The notes below the pieces were generated by a model that was not told where the DNA came from, ran no database searches, and was given only the letters and a program-made list of their open reading frames with translations. Shown here piece after piece: positions 57,147 through 64,000 of a stretch of 64,000 nt of DNA. Positions within the stretch are counted from its first letter, which is position 1, and each line of letters begins with the position of its first letter. A program made the translations under genes and the position numbers. The stretch is from Myroides sp. JBRI-B21084 (GTDB taxonomy: Bacteria; Bacteroidota; Bacteroidia; Flavobacteriales; Flavobacteriaceae): NCBI RefSeq assembly GCF_030545015.1, contig NZ_CP120653.1, positions 2,418,001 through 2,482,000 of the forward strand, written 5' to 3'.

Positions 57147-57916
57147 TGAACGATATTTTATACGCAAAAGTTGAAGGAGCTGGTAAGCCCTTACTTATTT
57201 TACATGGTTTTTTAGGAATGAGCGACAACTGGAAAACCTTAGGTACTAAATATGCCGAAAATGGTTTTGAAGTTCATATGTTAGATTTACGCAACCACGG
57301 ACGTAGTTTTCATTCAGATATATTCAACTATCATGTAATGGCTGAAGATGTAGTTGCATACTGCCAAACGAATAATTTGGCTGAAATAGATGTTATCGGC
57401 CACTCAATGGGTGGAAAAGTAGCCATGTATTTAGCAGTTAATTTTCCAAATTTGGTTCGTAAATTAATAGTAGCCGATATTTCACCCAAATATTACAAAC
57501 CGCACCATCAAGATGTTATGGCGGCTTTAAACGCAGTTGATTTTTCGCAAAATCCATCGCGTAATGAAGTGCAAGTAACTATTGAAAAACATGTAACAGA
57601 ACCAGGTGTTGTTCAATTTTTAATGAAGAATGTTTATCGTGTTACACCCCAACAATTAGGTTTTCGCTTTAATTTAAACGCTTTTAATAACGATGATACG
57701 CTTATTGGCGAAGCGTTACCTATTGATACTGTTTTTAATAAACCAACTTTGTTTTTAAAAGGAAGTAAATCGCATTATATAACAAATGCAGATGAAGAGT
57801 TGATAAAAAAGCACTTTCCATTAGCAACAATTGAAACCATTTCAAATGCTGGGCATTGGTTGCACGCCGATAATGCTGTTGAATTCTTTGAGAAATCAAT
57901 CAATTTTTTAAAATAA
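57146..57916 (+). CDS. Alpha/beta-hydrolase, YbfF-like esterase
   Basis: The 256-residue alpha/beta-hydrolase has the oxyanion motif LILHGFLGMSDNW, the nucleophile elbow GHSMGGKVAM (Ser), a likely acid in the late strand, and His in NAGHWLHADN. The DLRNHGRSFHSD text is typical of the YbfF/acyl-CoA esterase group. The substrate is uncertain. A longer frame exists upstream inside pdxJ, but the ATG at 57146 gives the conserved start. The tight coupling with pdxJ is seen in other Flavobacteriaceae; any link to vitamin B6 is unproven. Confidence 0.88.
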   Translation: MNDILYAKVEGAGKPLLILHGFLGMSDNWKTLGTKYAENGFEVHMLDLRNHGRSFHSDIFNYHVMAEDVVAYCQTNNLAEIDVIGHSMGGKVAMYLAVNFPNLVRKLIVADISPKYYKPHHQDVMAALNAVDFSQNPSRNEVQVTIEKHVTEPGVVQFLMKNVYRVTPQQLGFRFNLNAFNNDDTLIGEALPIDTVFNKPTLFLKGSKSHYITNADEELIKKHFPLATIETISNAGHWLHADNAVEFFEKSINFLK

Positions 57917-58012
57917 TATGCACGCATAATAAAAAAAACAAGCTTAAAATCAACTAAACGTAATAATTTAATAATTTTTAACACCAAGTTATTAAACTTT
58001 TGCAAAATGTTT

Positions 58013-58020
58013 TATATTTG
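58013..58020 (+). promoter_or_regulatory. -7 box of the FadL-family porin operon
   Basis: TATATTTG, exact match to TANNTTTG, 28 bases before the ATG at 58049. A TTTG at 57999-58002 is too close to be a -33 element. Confidence 0.5.
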
Positions 58021-58048
58021 AAATACTAACATTAATAAACGTTTAGTT

Positions 58049-59299
58049 ATGAAGAAAGTTTTATCTATTTCTTTATTGTCGTTAATCGCTGCAAATGCTT
58101 TCGCGGGTGGATACCGTATAAGTATGCAAGGTCAACGCCAATTAGCAATGGGGCATACAGGTGTGGCTGTGATTGGTCAAAATGCCGAAAGTTTGTTTTT
58201 TAACCCAGCCAGCGGTACTTTTTTAAAAAATAAGTGGAGTTTTTCAGCTGGTGCAACTGCATTGTTTTCCAATGTAAAATTCCAAAATTCGTTATACAAT
58301 TGGTCTAACTCATCAGAAAACATGGGTACCCCTTTTTATTTGTACGGAAACTATCAAGTTTCTAACAAATTCTCAGTTGGTTTAGCGGTTTATACACCTT
58401 ATGGAAGTTCTGTAGAATGGCAACAAGATTGGCCAGGTTCACATTTAGTAAATAATATAGACTTACAAGCAATTTTTGTACAGCCAACAGTATCGTATAA
58501 AATTAGCGATAACATTAGTTTAGGTGCTGGTTTAATTTATGTAAACGGTGGCGTTACTTTTAATAGAAACTTATCACGTAGCTTGGTAGATGAAAACGGA
58601 AACCGTTCTGATGTTACAATTGATGCGCAAGGTGTAAGCGCGTGGGGATACAACGTTGGTGTTACTGCACGTTTAGACGAATATGTTACTTTTGGGGCAA
58701 ACTACCGTTCACAAATTGATATGAAAGTAGAAGGTGGCGATGCAAGTTTTCATGATTTGCCAAGCTTTTTACAAGGGGCATATCCTAACGGAAAATTTAA
58801 TGCAACCATGCCTTTACCTGCAGAGTTAACAGTTGGTTTTTCTTACCAAATTAACAACAAATGGTTAGCTGCTGTTGATTACAACTATACTTTTTGGAAA
58901 GCTTATGATAATTTAGTTATTGAATTTGATAACCCGTCAATTGGCAAATCGGTAAACCCAAGAAACTATAAAAGCAGTGCAACAATTCGCGGTGGTTTAC
59001 AATTTGCTCCAACCGAAAAATTCTCTGCTCGTGTAGGTGGTTATTACGATATTTCTCCGGTTCAAGATGGATATTTTGCTCCAGAAACACCACGTAACAA
59101 CGCGTTGGCAGGTACAGTTGGTTTTACATACCAAGTGTCGCCTAAATTGGGTATCGATTTTGCAGCAACTGCATTAAACTTTAAAGAAACCAATAATTCT
59201 TACAACCACTATACAGAAGACGGTACACATGTATCTTTTGGAGGCGATTACCGTTCATCGGCATATTCATTAGGATTAGGTTTGTCGTATAACTTTTAA
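58049..59299 (+). CDS. OmpP1/FadL-family outer-membrane transporter
   Basis: The 416-residue protein has a signal peptide (cleavage after ANAFA, about residue 19) and the FadL N-terminal hatch signature MQGQRQLAMGHTGVAVIGQNAESLFFNPAS. A beta-barrel follows, ending in LGLSYNF. FadL proteins pass hydrophobic molecules such as long-chain fatty acids through the outer membrane by lateral release. The following SGNH lipoprotein may process imported lipids. This would make the pair a lipid uptake module, which is inference. Confidence 0.92.
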   Translation: MKKVLSISLLSLIAANAFAGGYRISMQGQRQLAMGHTGVAVIGQNAESLFFNPASGTFLKNKWSFSAGATALFSNVKFQNSLYNWSNSSENMGTPFYLYGNYQVSNKFSVGLAVYTPYGSSVEWQQDWPGSHLVNNIDLQAIFVQPTVSYKISDNISLGAGLIYVNGGVTFNRNLSRSLVDENGNRSDVTIDAQGVSAWGYNVGVTARLDEYVTFGANYRSQIDMKVEGGDASFHDLPSFLQGAYPNGKFNATMPLPAELTVGFSYQINNKWLAAVDYNYTFWKAYDNLVIEFDNPSIGKSVNPRNYKSSATIRGGLQFAPTEKFSARVGGYYDISPVQDGYFAPETPRNNALAGTVGFTYQVSPKLGIDFAATALNFKETNNSYNHYTEDGTHVSFGGDYRSSAYSLGLGLSYNF

Positions 59300-59308
59300 T
59301 TTAGTAAC

Positions 59309-60862
59309 ATGAAAAAATATCAATCAATTATATTAGCAGCATGTGCAATAGGATTTGCTGCTTGTGAACCCGAATTTGAAAACGAAGTATCAAACGAAAC
59401 CTATTCTAAAGGCGAAGCTGATTTTACAACTTATGTAGCATTAGGAAATTCGTTAACATCGGGTTTTATGGATGGAACAATGTATCGTTCTGGCCAACAG
59501 TATTCTTTTCCTAGTTTATTAGCAAAACAATTTGCAGTTGTTGGTGGTGGTGCTTTTACGCAACCTTCGTTTGAAGACGATACTAATGATATGGGAGGTT
59601 TGTTATTTATGGGACAAAAAATAGCTAATACGCGATTAATTTTAAACATGGCTGTTGGTGGACCAGAAAACTTAAAAGGCAGTCCAACTATAGAAGTTAG
59701 CAGCTTACAAAAAATGGCTTACAATAATATGGGTGTTCCATTAGCAAAATCATTTCATTTGTTAGCACCAGGATATGGTAATATAGCAAATTTAGCAAAT
59801 GGTACAGCTAACCCTTATTTTGTACGCCATGCAACAACAGCTAATGCTACGGTTTTAGGTGATGCAATGAGTTTAAATCCTACATTTTTTACAAACTGGA
59901 TTGGATCTAACGATGTATTGTCATACGCAACTTCAGGTGGTGTTGGTGTAAACCAAGAGGGTAATTTAAACCCAGCAACGTATGGTGCTAATGATATTAC
60001 AGATCCGCAAGTTTTTGCTTCGGCTTACAGCACCATTGTTAATACTTTAACAAGCAAAGGGGCAAAAGGGGTAGTTGCAACAATACCATATGTAACATCA
60101 ATTCCGCATTTTACAACAGTGCCTTTTAATCCTTTAACTGCTGAGGCATTAGGCGGAGCAGCAACTGTTAACCAATTAAATGCACAGTTATTAGGACCAA
60201 TTAAACAAATTTTAACTGCAGTTGGGCAAGGTGATCGTATTCAGTTGTATTCTACAACAAATCCAAATCCACTTTTAATTACCGATGAAACTTTAACAGA
60301 TATGTCAGCTGTTATTACAGGTGCTTTAATTGCAAATCAAATTCCTGCACAACAAGCTACAGCAATTGGGCAAGTATTTGGTAAGGCGCGCCATGCAACT
60401 AAAAACGATTTATTTGTTTTAGGAACAAGTGCAGTAATAGGAAAAACGTCGTCTATGCCAGCTCCGTTAGATAAATTAGGGGTTACTTTTCCTTTAGAAG
60501 ATAAATACGCTTTAATTCCATCTGAACAAGAAAATATTAAAGAAGCTACCGATGCGTTTAATGATATTATTTGGGCTACTGCAAAATCTAAAAACTTAGC
60601 AGTTGCAGATATGAACGCTATTTTACGTTATTTAACGTCGGGTATTCGTTTAAACGATGGTCAAATTTATACAGCTAATTACTTTAATGGTAAAAACCTT
60701 AATAAAGTATTGTTTTCTTTAGATGGTGTGCATCCAAACCCACGTGGATATGCTTTTATTTCTAACGAAATTATTAAAGTAATAAACGAACATTACAAAT
60801 CTAAATTACCTTTATTAGTACCAGGTAATTATCCAGGTGTTACTTTAAAAGCATCTAATTAA
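59309..60862 (+). CDS. SGNH/GDSL-family lipoprotein hydrolase
   Basis: The 517-residue lipoprotein has lipobox GFAAC at about residues 15-19. Block I is TYVALGNSLTSGF with Ser in GNS instead of GDS. A later block has NWIGSNDVL (Asn), and block V has the Asp-His pair in LDGVHPNPRGYAF. These give a complete SGNH catalytic set. The protein is larger than simple GDSL esterases because of inserts. It probably acts as an esterase or lipase at the outer membrane. It begins nine bases after the FadL-family gene, so they likely form an operon. Confidence 0.88.
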   Translation: MKKYQSIILAACAIGFAACEPEFENEVSNETYSKGEADFTTYVALGNSLTSGFMDGTMYRSGQQYSFPSLLAKQFAVVGGGAFTQPSFEDDTNDMGGLLFMGQKIANTRLILNMAVGGPENLKGSPTIEVSSLQKMAYNNMGVPLAKSFHLLAPGYGNIANLANGTANPYFVRHATTANATVLGDAMSLNPTFFTNWIGSNDVLSYATSGGVGVNQEGNLNPATYGANDITDPQVFASAYSTIVNTLTSKGAKGVVATIPYVTSIPHFTTVPFNPLTAEALGGAATVNQLNAQLLGPIKQILTAVGQGDRIQLYSTTNPNPLLITDETLTDMSAVITGALIANQIPAQQATAIGQVFGKARHATKNDLFVLGTSAVIGKTSSMPAPLDKLGVTFPLEDKYALIPSEQENIKEATDAFNDIIWATAKSKNLAVADMNAILRYLTSGIRLNDGQIYTANYFNGKNLNKVLFSLDGVHPNPRGYAFISNEIIKVINEHYKSKLPLLVPGNYPGVTLKASN

Positions 60863-60870
60863 GTAGATAA

Positions 60871-61212
60871 ATGAAAATAATTATAAAATTAATAGCAACG
60901 GCAATCATAGTATCCTTACTCTCGTATTTTTTACCAGGTGTAAGTGTAGATGGTTTTGGTTCATCAATTGTAGTTGTAATTGTATTGGCAATATTAAATT
61001 TTTTAGTAAAACCAATATTACAACTAATTGCAATGCCCATAAATATTTTAACCTTAGGTTTGTTTTTATTTGTAATAAACGCATTAATAATAATGTTGTG
61101 TGGCAGTATAGTAACAGGCTTTCAGGTAAATGGCTTTATTCCTGCGTTATTGTTTAGTTTAATCCTATCAATTTTACAATCGATACTAGATGGAATCATA
61201 GGTAGTGATTAA
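60871..61212 (+). CDS. Mycobacterial 4-TMS phage holin-family (PF04020) membrane protein
   Basis: The 113-residue protein has four hydrophobic segments with the family pattern: LLSYFLPGVSVDGFGSSIVVVIVLAILNFLVKPIL, ITLGLFLFVINALIIML-type sequence, and a final segment with LILSILQSIL. The holin label is historical; in Bacteroidota these small proteins are ordinary inner-membrane proteins of unknown role and no phage genes are near. It begins eight bases after the SGNH gene and likely ends that operon. Confidence 0.85.
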   Translation: MKIIIKLIATAIIVSLLSYFLPGVSVDGFGSSIVVVIVLAILNFLVKPILQLIAMPINILTLGLFLFVINALIIMLCGSIVTGFQVNGFIPALLFSLILSILQSILDGIIGSD

Positions 61213-61247
61213 TTTTTACTAATAATTAATATTCAATTATTTAAAAA

Positions 61248-61279
61248 TTTGATTGGCTTGTAAAAATAATGTATTTTTG
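61248..61279 (+). promoter_or_regulatory. Promoter of tig
   Basis: TTTG (61248-61251), a 20-base spacer and TATTTTTG (61272-61279) fit the Bacteroidota consensus. The -7 box lies in the loop of a hairpin (61252-61288). Predicted start near 61285, giving a leader of about 30 bases. Confidence 0.75.
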
Positions 61280-61293
61280 CAAGCCAATTTTAG
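61252..61293 (+). terminator. Terminator-like hairpin overlapping the tig promoter
   Basis: ATTGGCTTG (61252-61260) and CAAGCCAAT (61280-61288) are perfect complements followed by TTTTA. It could end the FadL-SGNH-holin operon. The 19-base loop holds the -7 box of tig. Confidence 0.5.
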
Positions 61294-61312
61294 TTAGAAA
61301 ACAAAATTTACA

Positions 61313-62635
61313 ATGAATATCACAAGAAATAATGTAGATGCTTTAAATGCAGTTATTACAATTGAAGTAACCAAAGATGATTACGCTACCAAAGTAGAAA
61401 ATGTTCTTAAAGAATACAAAAAGAACGCTAATATACCTGGTTTTAGAAAAGGACAAGTACCTGCTTCATTAGTTAAAAAGCAATATGGTCAGGCAATTAT
61501 GTTTGATGAAGTAAACAAATTGTTGCAAGAAAGTTTAAACAACTATTTAAACGAAGAAAAAATTGATATTTTAGGTAATCCACTTCCGGTTGCTAAAGAT
61601 ATTGATTGGGATGCAGATACATTAAGTTTTGATTTTGAATTAGGTTTAGCTCCTGAGTTTGCAGTAGATTTAGCTGCAGCTAAAAATACAACAAAATACC
61701 AAATTGTTGCCGATGAAGAAATGGTAAACGAACAGGTAGAATACATACAAAAACAATACGGAAAATTAGTTTCTAAAGAAAAAGTAGAAGAAGGTGATGA
61801 TATTCGTGTGAAAGTTGCCAATACAGAAGAAGGTATTGAAAACGAAACTACATTTAACGTATCAATCATTCGTACTAAAACAAACCAAAAGAAATTTATT
61901 GGTAAAAAAGTAGGCGATGAGGTTGTAATTTCTACAAAAGGTTTATTTGAAGACGACCATAAATTAATGGACGTTTTAAAAGTTGATCACGATAAAGTAC
62001 ACGGTTTAGATGTTGAAGTCACTTTTACAATCGAAGAAATTTCAACTCAAGAAAAAGCAGAATTAAACCAAGAATTTTTCGATAAATTATTTGGCGAAGG
62101 AAAAGTAACTTCTGAGGACGAATTAAAAACACGTATTAAAGAAGATGCCGAAAAGCAATTTGCACAACAAGCAGATCAAAAATTCATGAACGATACAGTT
62201 GAAGCATTAATTGAAAATACAAGCTTTGAACTTCCTAAAGAATTTTTAGTAAAATGGTTACAAACTGTTGGCGAAACTACTTTAACCGAAGAACAAGCAC
62301 AAGAAGAATACACAAAATCTGAAAAAGGATTGCGTTACCAATTAATTGAAGGTAAAATTATTACCGATAATGAAATGCAAATTACTTTTGATGAAATTAA
62401 AGATTATACTTCGGGCTTAATTAAAGATCAAATGGCACAATTTGGTCAGTTAGAGCCTTCTGAAGATGATGTAACTAACATTGTATCACGTGTTTTATCA
62501 AACCAAGACGAAGTAAAACGTATTTCGGAGCAGTTAATGAACGATAAAATGATGAAATTATTTGCAGATAAAGTAAATGCAAACGTTAAAGAAGTAACTT
62601 ACAAAGATTTCGTTAAAGAAGTTTACGGAGAATAA
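61313..62635 (+). CDS. tig: Trigger factor
   Basis: The 440-residue ribosome-associated chaperone has its N-terminal ribosome-binding domain with NIPGFRKGQVPASLVKKQYG (the GFRxGxxP docking loop). A degenerate prolyl-isomerase-like domain (about 150-250) and an alpha-helical C-terminal domain (EELKTRIKEDAEKQF onward) follow. It docks on L23, encoded by rplW at 23187. The length and weak middle domain match the Bacteroidota form. It precedes clpP and clpX, as in most bacteria. Confidence 0.93.
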   Translation: MNITRNNVDALNAVITIEVTKDDYATKVENVLKEYKKNANIPGFRKGQVPASLVKKQYGQAIMFDEVNKLLQESLNNYLNEEKIDILGNPLPVAKDIDWDADTLSFDFELGLAPEFAVDLAAAKNTTKYQIVADEEMVNEQVEYIQKQYGKLVSKEKVEEGDDIRVKVANTEEGIENETTFNVSIIRTKTNQKKFIGKKVGDEVVISTKGLFEDDHKLMDVLKVDHDKVHGLDVEVTFTIEEISTQEKAELNQEFFDKLFGEGKVTSEDELKTRIKEDAEKQFAQQADQKFMNDTVEALIENTSFELPKEFLVKWLQTVGETTLTEEQAQEEYTKSEKGLRYQLIEGKIITDNEMQITFDEIKDYTSGLIKDQMAQFGQLEPSEDDVTNIVSRVLSNQDEVKRISEQLMNDKMMKLFADKVNANVKEVTYKDFVKEVYGE

Positions 62636-62644
62636 TTCTTAGCA

Positions 62645-62697
62645 AAAAAATAAGTATATTTGAGCGTCGAACGAAGAGTTTCGACGCTTATTTTTTA
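62645..62697 (+). terminator. Terminator-like hairpin between tig and clpP
   Basis: Inner arms AGCGTCGAA (62663-62671) and TTCGACGCT (62680-62688), outer arms AAAAAATAAG (62645-62654) and CTTATTTTTT (62687-62696). The T-run forms the end. It ends tig but would also form at the 5' end of a clpP transcript. Confidence 0.7.
62655..62662 (+). promoter_or_regulatory. -7 box of the clpP promoter
   Basis: TATATTTG matches TANNTTTG, 57 bases before the clpP ATG. It lies between the outer and inner arms of a terminator-like hairpin (62645-62696). Confidence 0.5.
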
Positions 62698-62719
62698 TAA
62701 CATTTTTAGAAAAAAAAAT

Positions 62720-63397
62720 ATGAATTACGGTAAAGAATTTAAAAAATATGCTACTAAGCACCACAAAGTAAACAATTTGTATTACGATAAAATGATTGCT
62801 GCAATGACACCCGCAGCAAGTATGACTCCTTATATTATTGAAGAGCGCCCAATGAACATTGCTTCGATGGATGTTTTTTCACGTTTAATGATGGATCGTA
62901 TCATTTTTTTAGGCTCTGGTGTTGATGATTATGTAGCAAATATTATTCAAGCGCAATTGTTATTCTTAGAAAGTGTTGATGCTTCTAAAGATATTTCAAT
63001 CTACATTAATTCACCAGGTGGTAGCGTTTATGCAGGTTTAGGTATTTACGATACCATGCAATTTGTAAAGCCCGATGTAGCAACAATTTGTACAGGAATG
63101 GCAGCATCAATGGGTGCCGTATTGTTATGTGCAGGTGCCGATGGTAAACGTTCGGCATTACCTCACTCACGCGTTATGATTCACCAACCTTCAGGTGGGG
63201 CACAAGGTGTTGCAACCGATATGGAAATCAACCTAAAAGAAATGCTAAAATTAAAAGAAGAATTATATCAAATCATTGCAAAACACGCCAAACAACCATT
63301 TGATAAAGTGTATAAAGATTCTGAACGCGATTATTGGATGCGTGCCGATGAAGCTAAAGAATATGGAATGATTGATGAAGTTTTAACCAGAGAATAA
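62720..63397 (+). CDS. clpP: ATP-dependent Clp protease proteolytic subunit
   Basis: The 225-residue serine protease carries the nucleophile in [12 protein letters not shown] (Ser130) and His155 in [17 protein letters not shown], with Asp in the DSERDYWM region. An N-terminal stretch of about 35 residues before MTPYIIEE carries [15 protein letters not shown], common in Flavobacteriaceae and likely part of a propeptide or axial loop. A longer frame begins inside the upstream hairpin and adds 20 non-conserved residues, so the ATG at 62720 is used. It partners with ClpX, encoded next. Confidence 0.95.
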   Translation: MNYGKEFKKYATKHHKVNNLYYDKMIAAMTPAASMTPYIIEERPMNIASMDVFSRLMMDRIIFLGSGVDDYVANIIQAQLLFLESVDASKDISIYINSPGGSVYAGLGIYDTMQFVKPDVATICTGMAASMGAVLLCAGADGKRSALPHSRVMIHQPSGGAQGVATDMEINLKEMLKLKEELYQIIAKHAKQPFDKVYKDSERDYWMRADEAKEYGMIDEVLTRE

Positions 63398-63402
63398 TTA
63401 GA

Positions 63403-64000
63403 ATGAAAGAAGGATATAACTGTTCATTTTGTGGGAGACCAAAACCCGAAACAAATATTTTAATTGCAGGTATCGATGCCCATATTTGCGACCATTGTGT
63501 TGAACAAGCGCACGGTATTGTACTAGAAGAATTAAAAGAACAAAACGGAACAGGATTGTCAGATGAGGTTTTGTTAAAAAAACCACATGAAATTAAAGCG
63601 TTTTTAGATCAATATGTAATAGGTCAAGATCAAACCAAAAAAGTGCTTTCGGTAGCTGTTTACAATCACTACAAACGTTTATTGCAACAAGATTTAAAAA
63701 ACGATGTTGAAATTGAAAAAAGTAACATTATTGTAGTTGGTCAAACAGGTACAGGTAAAACATTGGTTGCTAAAACTATAGCACGTATGTTAAATGTGCC
63801 TTTAGCAATTGTAGATGCAACCGTTTTAACCGAAGCTGGTTATGTGGGTGAAGATGTTGAAGGGATTTTAACTAAATTATTACAAGCAGCCGATTACGAT
63901 GTTGAAAAAGCGCAACGCGGTATTATTTTTATCGATGAAATTGATAAAATTGCTCGTAAAAGCGATAATCCGTCAATAACCCGCGATGTAAGTGGCGAAG
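63403..64000 (+). CDS. clpX: ClpX, ATPase subunit of Clp protease, 5' part
   Basis: The first 199 codons are present before the window ends. The C4 zinc finger is complete (CSFC near residue 7 and CDHC near residue 33). After it come Walker A in [15 protein letters not shown] and Walker B in [15 protein letters not shown]. ClpX unfolds tagged substrates and feeds them to ClpP. It starts five bases after clpP. Nothing abnormal in the part visible. Confidence 0.95.
   Translation, partial: MKEGYNCSFCGRPKPETNILIAGIDAHICDHCVEQAHGIVLEELKEQNGTGLSDEVLLKKPHEIKAFLDQYVIGQDQTKKVLSVAVYNHYKRLLQQDLKNDVEIEKSNIIVVGQTGTGKTLVAKTIARMLNVPLAIVDATVLTEAGYVGEDVEGILTKLLQAADYDVEKAQRGIIFIDEIDKIARKSDNPSITRDVSGE

Noticed and set aside
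60871-61212. Holin-family gene as sign of prophage
   Set aside because: The PF04020 label is misleading; there are no phage structural, integrase or lysis genes around it.

Overview
The window is chromosomal DNA from a member of the Bacteroidota, family Flavobacteriaceae, close to Myroides/Flavobacterium. The DNA is AT-rich. Start codons are mostly preceded by A-rich stretches rather than Shine-Dalgarno sites. Several promoters match the Bacteroidota sigma-factor pattern TTTG-N19/20-TANNTTTG. The gene content is typical of the family: Mpl, an OmpH pair, BamA-UppS-NadK, a DUF6089 protein, and a zinc-free S14. No rRNA, tRNA, prophage, insertion sequence or CRISPR array was seen.

Left part (1-18.3 kb), mixed housekeeping and accessory genes: the 3' end of a tetratricopeptide-like gene; a DUF805 membrane protein; mpl; a frameshifted DUF1287 lipoprotein gene; radC; an operon of ABC ATPase, permease with a His-rich loop, two CFFC-motif exported paralogues and a YjjG-type phosphatase; rarA; a rhomboid protease; two VOC-fold genes; katG; rlmB; and an Omp85-type outer-membrane protein. 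Between the rhomboid gene and rlmB lies a rearrangement scar. A 3' fragment of rlmB is fused to a piece resembling the rhomboid 3' end, with the VOC genes on one side and katG on the other.

Middle (18.3-35.6 kb), the ribosomal super-cluster, all on the + strand: rpsL-rpsG-fusA-rpsJ, a terminator/promoter junction, then rplC to rplO, secY, infA, rpmJ, rpsM, rpsK, a structured leader, rpsD, rpoA and rplQ. carA and a HopJ-family gene follow.

Right part (37-64 kb): a 501-residue exported protein made of about 40 copies of an 8-residue charged helix repeat between two TonB-plug-like caps; a flavin monooxygenase-like gene; marC; a frameshifted sulP; two guanidino-modifying hydrolases (CtlX and DDAH-like); citrate synthase; enolase; and the outer-membrane assembly/envelope cluster read leftward (CBS protein, nadK, DUF6089, uppS, bamA, two ompH, murI). 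Then come rightward pdxJ with an esterase, a FadL-family porin with an SGNH lipoprotein and a small membrane protein, and tig, clpP and the start of clpX.

The items most worth a second look are the helix-rod protein, the duplication scar around katG, the ABC/CFFC operon with its probable metal-binding loop, the rpsD leader, promoters placed inside terminator-like hairpins (rplC, tig, clpP), and a heptamer-based inverted-repeat element found at least twice. Everything here was read by eye; no database search was run.
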